NCBI GenBank assembly: GCA_028284865.1
Contig: JANQQV010000008.1
Span: forward strand, 124,001-188,000
Direction of reading: 5' to 3'
Origin: Rhodothermales bacterium
GTDB taxonomy: Bacteria > Bacteroidota > Rhodothermia > Rhodothermales > UBA10348
Length of the DNA stretch: 64,000 bases
The notes beneath the pieces are model-generated. The model ran no database searches, was not told the DNA's origin, and saw nothing but the letters and a program-made list of their open reading frames with translations. Positions 58,237 through 64,000 of the stretch are shown here, piece after piece. Both the position numbers and the translations under genes were made by a program. The stretch's first letter is position 1, and each line of letters opens with the position of its first letter.

Positions 58237-58698
58237 ATGAACCGCTCCATCCTACCTCTGCTCGCTCTCGTTCTCCTTTGCTTCGGCTGTGGATCAGGCA
58301 CGCCCGAATCGGCCGGCTCCACTGATGCTCCCGCAACGACAGCCGGACTGACAGAAGAACAATTGGAACACGGCATCGGACCGATTGAGGCCTTCGATCC
58401 CGGCCCTCTGGACGACGCCCTGGCTGACAAAGGCCTCGAGGTCTTCAACCTGAAGTGCTCAGCGTGTCACAAGATGGAAGGACGCTACGTGGGTCCCGAA
58501 ATGGGCACGATCGCAAATGAACGCTCTCCTGCATACATCATGAACATGGTGCTCAATCCCGCTGAGATGATTGAGAAACACCCTGAGGCGAAAAAGAAGT
58601 TCGCCGAATTCATGACGCCCATGCCCAACCAGAACATTTCCGAGGATGAGGCCCGCGCCATCCTGGAGTATTTCCGCCGCGAAGCCGCCTCTCGTTGA
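58237..58698 (+). CDS. Mono-haem c-type cytochrome lipoprotein of nos cluster
   Basis: Lipoprotein signal LLCFGCGSG; LKCSACHKMEGRYVGPEMGTI...MTPMPNQNISEDEARAILEYF. Confidence 0.9.
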   Translation: MNRSILPLLALVLLCFGCGSGTPESAGSTDAPATTAGLTEEQLEHGIGPIEAFDPGPLDDALADKGLEVFNLKCSACHKMEGRYVGPEMGTIANERSPAYIMNMVLNPAEMIEKHPEAKKKFAEFMTPMPNQNISEDEARAILEYFRREAASR

Positions 58699-58754
58699 GG
58701 CCGCCTTCTGAGCAGCTACCGAATTCCACCCCAACAACAGTCTGGTGCACAGAT

Positions 58755-60707
58755 ATGAAACGCACTACCACCTCCCGCATCATCGTACCCATCGCAGCCC
58801 TGCTGTTGATTGGTGTGATCGCAACCTCCTGCCAAACAGCTGAACAGGCCGGCTCAAGTGATGCCGCCAGCGCCGTCTATGTACCGCCTGGAAGCCACGA
58901 CAGCTACTACACCTTCTTCTCTGGCGGATTCTCCGGCCAGATGACCGTCGCCGGCCTCCCCTCCGGTCGTCTCTTGAAAACCATCCCGGTATTCTCGCAG
59001 CATGCTGAAAACGGCTGGGGGTACGATGAGGAGACCAAGGCCATGCTGAACACATCCTATGGATTCGTTCCTTGGGATGACTCCCACCACCCGCAGCTAT
59101 CGCAGACGGATGGCGTGCCGGATGGTCGCTGGGTGTTCATCAACGGCAACAACACGCCACGCATTGCCCGCATTGATCTGTCCACCTTCGAGACGCAGGA
59201 AATCGTAGAGATCCCGCTCTCTGCTGGCAACCACGCCTCTCCTTTCATCACGCAGAACTCGGAGTACGTCGTTGCGGCCACCCGCTTCTCCGTACCGATT
59301 CCGCAACGTGACATCTCCATCGAGGAGTACAAGGAAGAGTTCAAAGGCACGATCTCCTTTGTTCGCGCCGACGATCCGGGCAACATGGAAGTGTCTTTCC
59401 AGATCATGCTCCCGGGCTACGACTACGACGTCAGCCACGCCGGTAAAGGCCCCTCCCACGGTTGGGCATTCTTCTCGACCTACAACGTTGAGCAGGCCAA
59501 CACCCTGAAAGAGGTGTTCGCCTCGCAACGTGACAAGGACTTCATCGCCGCCGTCAACTGGATGCGCGCTGAAGAATGTGTTGCCAACGGCGCCGCTGAG
59601 CGCTGGGATGCGTCCTACCTGCGCAACTTCAAGCCGCACGGCGATATGGCCTTCACTGAAGAGCTTCGTGGATCAAACATGCTCTTCCCGGAAAACTGCG
59701 AAGGCCTGGTCTATTTCCTTCCCACCCCGAAATCCCCGCACGGTGTTGACGTAGATCCTACCGGCGAATACATCGTCGGTGGTGGCAAGCTCGCCACGGT
59801 GATTCCGGTCCACTCGTTCTCAAAAATGCTGGCTGCCATTGAAAACGAAGCATTTGAAGGCGAAATCGACGGTATCCCCGTGCTCGAATACGATGCCGTC
59901 ATGGCTGGTGAAGTCGAGAACGCAGGTCTTGGACCACTCCACACTGAATTTGACGGACGCGGATTTGCCTACACGACGGCATTCCTTTCGTCTGAAGTCG
60001 TGAAGTGGGAAATCGGTACCTGGCAGGTCGTCGACCGCATCCCGGTTTACTATTCGGTCGGTCACCTCATGATTCCTGGTGGCGACAGCCGTGAGCCTTG
60101 GGGACAGTACCTCGTGGCCATGAACAAGATGACCAAGGATCGCTATCTGCCGACCGGACCCGAGCTGGCACACTCCGCTCAGCTGATTGACATCTCGGGC
60201 GACAAAATGGAAATGCTGCTTGACTTCCCGACGATGGGCGAGCCCCACTATGCACAGGGTATCGCAGCCGATCTGGTCAAGGAAAACCAGGTGCAGATCT
60301 ACCGCTTGGAAGACAATGAGCATCCGTACGCCACGCTGACTGAAGCCGATGCCCGCGTCGAGCGCGATGGCAACGAGGTGCACATCTACATGACGAGCAT
60401 CCGCAGCCACTTCGCTCCCGACAACATCGAAGGCATCCAGGTTGGCGACAAGGTCTATTTCCACGTAACGAACCTGGAACAGGACTGGGATGTCCCGCAC
60501 GGACTCGGAGTTATGGGCGCCAACGCGTCTGAGCTGCTGATCATGCCGGGCGACACCCGTACGCTGGTTTGGGAGCCAAAGGCCCCGGGCGTTTACCCAT
60601 TCTATTGCACGGACTTCTGCTCGGCCCTCCACCAGGAGATGCAGGGATACGTCCGCGTCTCCCCGCGGGGCTCGAACGTTCCGATCTCTTTCCACACGGG
60701 TGGATGA
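58755..60707 (+). CDS. nosZ: Nitrous-oxide reductase, clade II (Sec-type signal)
   Basis: DDSHHPQLSQTDG...VFINGNNTPRIARIDL; CuA site GVYPFYCTDFCSALHQEMQGYV; N-terminus MKRTTTSRIIVPIAALLLIGVIATSC has no twin-arginine motif. Confidence 0.97.
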   Translation: MKRTTTSRIIVPIAALLLIGVIATSCQTAEQAGSSDAASAVYVPPGSHDSYYTFFSGGFSGQMTVAGLPSGRLLKTIPVFSQHAENGWGYDEETKAMLNTSYGFVPWDDSHHPQLSQTDGVPDGRWVFINGNNTPRIARIDLSTFETQEIVEIPLSAGNHASPFITQNSEYVVAATRFSVPIPQRDISIEEYKEEFKGTISFVRADDPGNMEVSFQIMLPGYDYDVSHAGKGPSHGWAFFSTYNVEQANTLKEVFASQRDKDFIAAVNWMRAEECVANGAAERWDASYLRNFKPHGDMAFTEELRGSNMLFPENCEGLVYFLPTPKSPHGVDVDPTGEYIVGGGKLATVIPVHSFSKMLAAIENEAFEGEIDGIPVLEYDAVMAGEVENAGLGPLHTEFDGRGFAYTTAFLSSEVVKWEIGTWQVVDRIPVYYSVGHLMIPGGDSREPWGQYLVAMNKMTKDRYLPTGPELAHSAQLIDISGDKMEMLLDFPTMGEPHYAQGIAADLVKENQVQIYRLEDNEHPYATLTEADARVERDGNEVHIYMTSIRSHFAPDNIEGIQVGDKVYFHVTNLEQDWDVPHGLGVMGANASELLIMPGDTRTLVWEPKAPGVYPFYCTDFCSALHQEMQGYVRVSPRGSNVPISFHTGG

Positions 60708-60756
60708 GACTGGTGAATGACTCTGGTGGAGAACGCCGGAGGATGATTTGACCGCG

Positions 60757-60785
60757 GTTCGGGGGCCGCGCAGCGGCCCCCGAAC
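60757..60785. other. Perfect 13-bp hairpin between nosZ and nosL-fusion gene
   Basis: GTTCGGGGGCCGC-gca-GCGGCCCCCGAAC; no good T-tract. Confidence 0.7.
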
Positions 60786-60830
60786 ACCGTTTGGACCACG
60801 ACTTACACTCCCCTTTAAACGACCAAACAC

Positions 60831-61853
60831 ATGACGCAACGTAGCCGCATCATTCTCGCCCTTGCTGGCCTGATGCTGGTTGTGATGTACGTCGCACCGC
60901 TGTGGCGCATCGAGCTGGAAGCGCCTCAGTATCCGGAAGGACTCGGTCTGCATATCATGATCGATGACATCCAGGGCATCAGCGAATTCGACCTGATGAA
61001 GATCAACCAGCTCAATCACTATATCGGGATGCAGGAAATCGTCCCGGACGCTATTCCGGAGCTGCGAATCATGCCCTGGCTGGTCGCCGGATTGATTGGT
61101 CTCGCGCTCCTGGCTGCAGGCACTGGCTCGCGACTCCTGTTTACCATGTGGGTCAGCCTGTTCATGCTGACCCTGATCGTTGGCCTCGTCGACTTCTGGT
61201 TATGGGAGTACGATTACGGCCACAACCTGGATCTGGAGCATGCCGCCATCAAGGTGCCAGGCATGTCGTATCAACCTCCCCTCATCGGATCCAAGCAGCT
61301 ACTCAATTTCCGCGCGACCTCCTGGCCGGCATTGGGTGGTTGGACTGCCGTGATCTCATGCTTGACCGGCATGATTCTTTGGTGGAAAACACGCCCAGCC
61401 CGTCAGAGCGGAAGCTCGACCACATCGGTCGCTGCAGCAGCCTTGCTCGCGCTGACCGTGACGGCTTGCACCCCCGGACCTGAAGCCTTCCACTTTGGAG
61501 AAGACATCGGTGCACATTGCCGGATGCCCATTTCCGATACCCGATTCGCCTCTCAGGTGGTCATGGATACTGGCAAGGTCTACAAATTTGACGCCATCGA
61601 ATGCATGGCTAACTGGTTGGCTGCCCATGACCAGGAAGCCGTGCACTCCGTCTGGGTCTCAGATGCCCTGGGCTCCGGGACGCTGATCGAAGCCGATGAG
61701 GCCGTCATCGTGCGCAGTGAGGATATCCGTTCGCCCATGGGAGCAGGATTGGCTGCTTTCCAGACCCGGGAAGCCGCCGCAGAAGCCATGGGCGAAAGCC
61801 CCATGGAAATCCTGTCCTGGAGCGCCCTCGTTGCTGAATCGCCAGCTGCCTGA
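60831..61853 (+). CDS. Fusion: N-terminal nos-cluster membrane protein + C-terminal NosL-like copper chaperone
   Basis: N-terminal hydrophobic segments and WRIELEAPQYPEGLGLHI; C-terminal TACTPGPEAFHFGEDIGAHCRMPISDTRFASQVV...NosL-like. Confidence 0.85.
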   Translation: MTQRSRIILALAGLMLVVMYVAPLWRIELEAPQYPEGLGLHIMIDDIQGISEFDLMKINQLNHYIGMQEIVPDAIPELRIMPWLVAGLIGLALLAAGTGSRLLFTMWVSLFMLTLIVGLVDFWLWEYDYGHNLDLEHAAIKVPGMSYQPPLIGSKQLLNFRATSWPALGGWTAVISCLTGMILWWKTRPARQSGSSTTSVAAAALLALTVTACTPGPEAFHFGEDIGAHCRMPISDTRFASQVVMDTGKVYKFDAIECMANWLAAHDQEAVHSVWVSDALGSGTLIEADEAVIVRSEDIRSPMGAGLAAFQTREAAAEAMGESPMEILSWSALVAESPAA

Positions 61854-63118
61854 TGTTGGCCCGCCGCACCCATATCACGCTCTGCTCGCTGTTGCTGATG
61901 ATCATTGCCTGGGTACCGGCTCATGTGCACGGCCAGTCCATTGGTGAACGCGTAGCTGCCAGCAGCCCTGGTGATATCGTGACCATCGAGGCAGGCGTCT
62001 ACACCGAGGCTCCGATCATTATCCAACATCCCTTGACCTTGATTGGAGAGACAGGAGCCATTATCCGGGGCGCCGGGGACCATGAATTGCTGGTCGTCGA
62101 CGCCGATTCAGTGACCATCCAGGGCTTCCAGTTCGAACGTGTCGACAAGACGTTCCTCGAAGATCGGGCTGCGCTGCGGATCGCCGGTGCCTCTCACTGC
62201 CGGATCCTCGACAACACGTTTGACGATGTCTTCTTCGGCATTTACATGGCCAAAGCGCATGCATGTGCCATCGAGGGCAACACGCTTTCAACGACCATCG
62301 AGAACGAGACCAGTGGTGGAAACGCGATCCACTCCTGGTATTCCACCGACCTGTTCATCCAGAACAACACGATCGATGGATTCAGGGACGGGATCTACCT
62401 CGAGTTCACCGACGACTCCGTTGTCCAGAACAACGTCTCGACCGAGAATCATCGCTATGGTCTCCACTTCATGTTTTCGGACCGATGCGCCTATCGCAAC
62501 AATCGGTTCGTTGACAACCGGGCCGGGGTCGCCGTCATGTACGCGGACGGCATCCTCATGCATGACAACGAATTCACTCGTGCATGGGGGACCTCGGCTT
62601 ACGGTCTCCTGCTCAAGGAAATCCGTGACGGCGAGCTGATCGGCAATCGCTTCTCGGAAAACACCACAGCCGTGTTCATGGAGGCAACCGATCGCATGCA
62701 GATCGAGCACAATCAGTTTGCGAACAATGGCTGGGCGCTGAGAATCATGGCCAATGCCATCGACAACACGTTCACGGCCAATGACTTCGTAGGCAACACA
62801 TTCGATGTGGCCACAAACAGCCGCTCTGCGCCCAGCTCCTTCGCGGGCAACTACTGGGATCGATACGCAGGCTACGACCTGGACGCCGACGGCGTAGGGG
62901 ATGTCCCATTCCGTCCGGTCACGCTCTTCTCACTGATTGCCGAGCGCCACGAATCCGCGCTGTTCCTCTACCGAAGCGTTCTCGTCGATGTCTTGAACGC
63001 TGCTGAACGCATCATGCCCGCCATGACGCCAGTTGATCTCGTGGATGCTGAGCCGCTCATGGCGCCCACGATCGACCCCGACCAGGGAACACCCATCAGT
63101 CAGACGGTCCTTCGCTGA
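61853..63118 (+). CDS. nosD: NosD periplasmic beta-helix copper-maturation protein
   Basis: Signal peptide, parallel beta-helix repeats (NTFDDVFFGIYMAKAHACAIEGN...NNRFVDNRAGVAVMYADG...FAGNYWDRYAGYDLDADGVGDVPF). Confidence 0.95.
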   Translation: MLARRTHITLCSLLLMIIAWVPAHVHGQSIGERVAASSPGDIVTIEAGVYTEAPIIIQHPLTLIGETGAIIRGAGDHELLVVDADSVTIQGFQFERVDKTFLEDRAALRIAGASHCRILDNTFDDVFFGIYMAKAHACAIEGNTLSTTIENETSGGNAIHSWYSTDLFIQNNTIDGFRDGIYLEFTDDSVVQNNVSTENHRYGLHFMFSDRCAYRNNRFVDNRAGVAVMYADGILMHDNEFTRAWGTSAYGLLLKEIRDGELIGNRFSENTTAVFMEATDRMQIEHNQFANNGWALRIMANAIDNTFTANDFVGNTFDVATNSRSAPSSFAGNYWDRYAGYDLDADGVGDVPFRPVTLFSLIAERHESALFLYRSVLVDVLNAAERIMPAMTPVDLVDAEPLMAPTIDPDQGTPISQTVLR

Positions 63119-63150
63119 CCCTCCCCCCTTTTCACCCGACCTGCGGCTCC

Positions 63151-63888
63151 ATGCACCTCATGCAACCCATCCAGATCACTGACCTGCACAAATCGTTCGG
63201 TCCCGTGGATGTGCTCAACGGCGTCGACCTGACCTTCCACCCGGCTGAAACCACAGCCATCGTGGGTCCGAATGGCGCTGGGAAAACGACGCTCATCAAG
63301 TGCATCCTCGGCTTGACCCATCCCGACCGGGGTGATATTGATGTACTCGGTCAATCGATCGACCAGGGCGTGACGTATCGCGACCAGATCGGCTACATGC
63401 CGCAACACGCCCACTTCCCTGAGAACCTTTCGGGGCGGCAAATGATGAGCATGATCCGTGCCCTTCGCGCGGCATCCGACGATGGCGACACCGACATCGA
63501 TCACTCATTGATCCGCACGCTGCAGCTGGAAGCAGACCTCGACAAACCCTTCCGTGTCCTTTCCGGTGGAACGAGACAGAAGATCTCAGCCCTGTTGGCC
63601 TTCATGGTGCGACCCGCCATCCTGATTCTGGATGAACCAACAGCAGGTCTCGATCCGGTATCCTCAGCGGCCCTCAAGGATCACATCATGGAGCGTCGTG
63701 ATGAGGGCGCTAGCGTCGTGCTGACTTCCCATGTCCTTGCCGACCTGGAAGAGCTTGCCGACCGGGTAGTCTTCCTGCTTGATGGTCGCATTCGATTCGA
63801 TGGCGCCCTGGACGACTTGCGCAGCATGACGGGCGAACACCGCCTGGAGCGCGCCATTGCCACATTGCTTGAAGGAGAAGCCGCATGA
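63151..63888 (+). CDS. nosF: ABC transporter ATP-binding protein NosF
   Basis: VGPNGAGKTTLIKCILGL, LSGGTRQKISALLAF, LILDEPTAGLDP; start may be 63163; follows nosD. Confidence 0.95.
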   Translation: MHLMQPIQITDLHKSFGPVDVLNGVDLTFHPAETTAIVGPNGAGKTTLIKCILGLTHPDRGDIDVLGQSIDQGVTYRDQIGYMPQHAHFPENLSGRQMMSMIRALRAASDDGDTDIDHSLIRTLQLEADLDKPFRVLSGGTRQKISALLAFMVRPAILILDEPTAGLDPVSSAALKDHIMERRDEGASVVLTSHVLADLEELADRVVFLLDGRIRFDGALDDLRSMTGEHRLERAIATLLEGEAA

Positions 63889-64000
63889 AATCATCGAGTT
63901 CAACCCTGCGAATCATCCAATTCCAGTTCCAGGATGCCCTGAGCAGTCGCTGGTTGCTGGTCCACACCTTGATCTATTTGCTTATCGCTGAAGGCCTGTT
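63885..64000 (+). CDS. nosY: NosY permease (5' end only)
   Basis: ATGA overlap with nosF; MKSSSSTLRIIQFQFQDALSSRWLLVHTLIYLL..., runs off window. Confidence 0.8.
   Translation, partial: MKSSSSTLRIIQFQFQDALSSRWLLVHTLIYLLIAEGL

Noticed and set aside
59820-61019. 399-aa minus-strand ORF
   Set aside because: Antisense to nosZ and the NosL fusion; shadow ORF
1-64000. CRISPR arrays, tRNA/rRNA genes, transposases or phage genes
   Set aside because: None seen on reading the window; short tRNAs or degenerate repeats could still be missed without a dedicated search (tRNAscan-SE, CRISPR finder)

Overview
The window is chromosomal DNA of about 60% GC from a Bacteroidota-type bacterium, probably Rhodothermota/Rhodothermales-like. 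This is inferred from T9SS C-terminal sorting domains, an LptE / sigma-54 activator / MiaB block, PadR + FtsX permease pairs and a clade II (Sec-type) NosZ. I found no IS elements, CRISPR arrays, rRNA or tRNA. The left part is mostly housekeeping: thiL, anmK, TPR, lptE, sigma-54 EBP and miaB on the minus strand; yebC, ruvC, aquaporin, Na-efflux-like ABC, tig and clpP on the plus strand. The accessory parts of interest are: (i) three tandem, translationally coupled T9SS-secreted paralogs (29.5-34.5 kb); (ii) a compact candidate copper-acquisition operon, DUF2946-like, MbnP, MbnH, YtkA/FixH-like lipoprotein and an OprC/NosA-like TonB receptor carrying CxxxM and HxM motifs (42.2-47.9 kb); (iii) a TetR + TolC/MFP/RND efflux locus with four copies of a TTGAC-N5-GTCAA palindrome (50.6-57.2 kb); (iv) an Rrf2-controlled clade II nitrous-oxide-reductase cluster with a shared TATTAAGGAnTTAA motif and a membrane-protein/NosL fusion (57.7-64 kb, truncated in nosY). 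Several long perfect hairpins lie at genes' 5' ends or inside coding sequence and may be regulatory. All family names come from reading the protein sequences; no database search was run.
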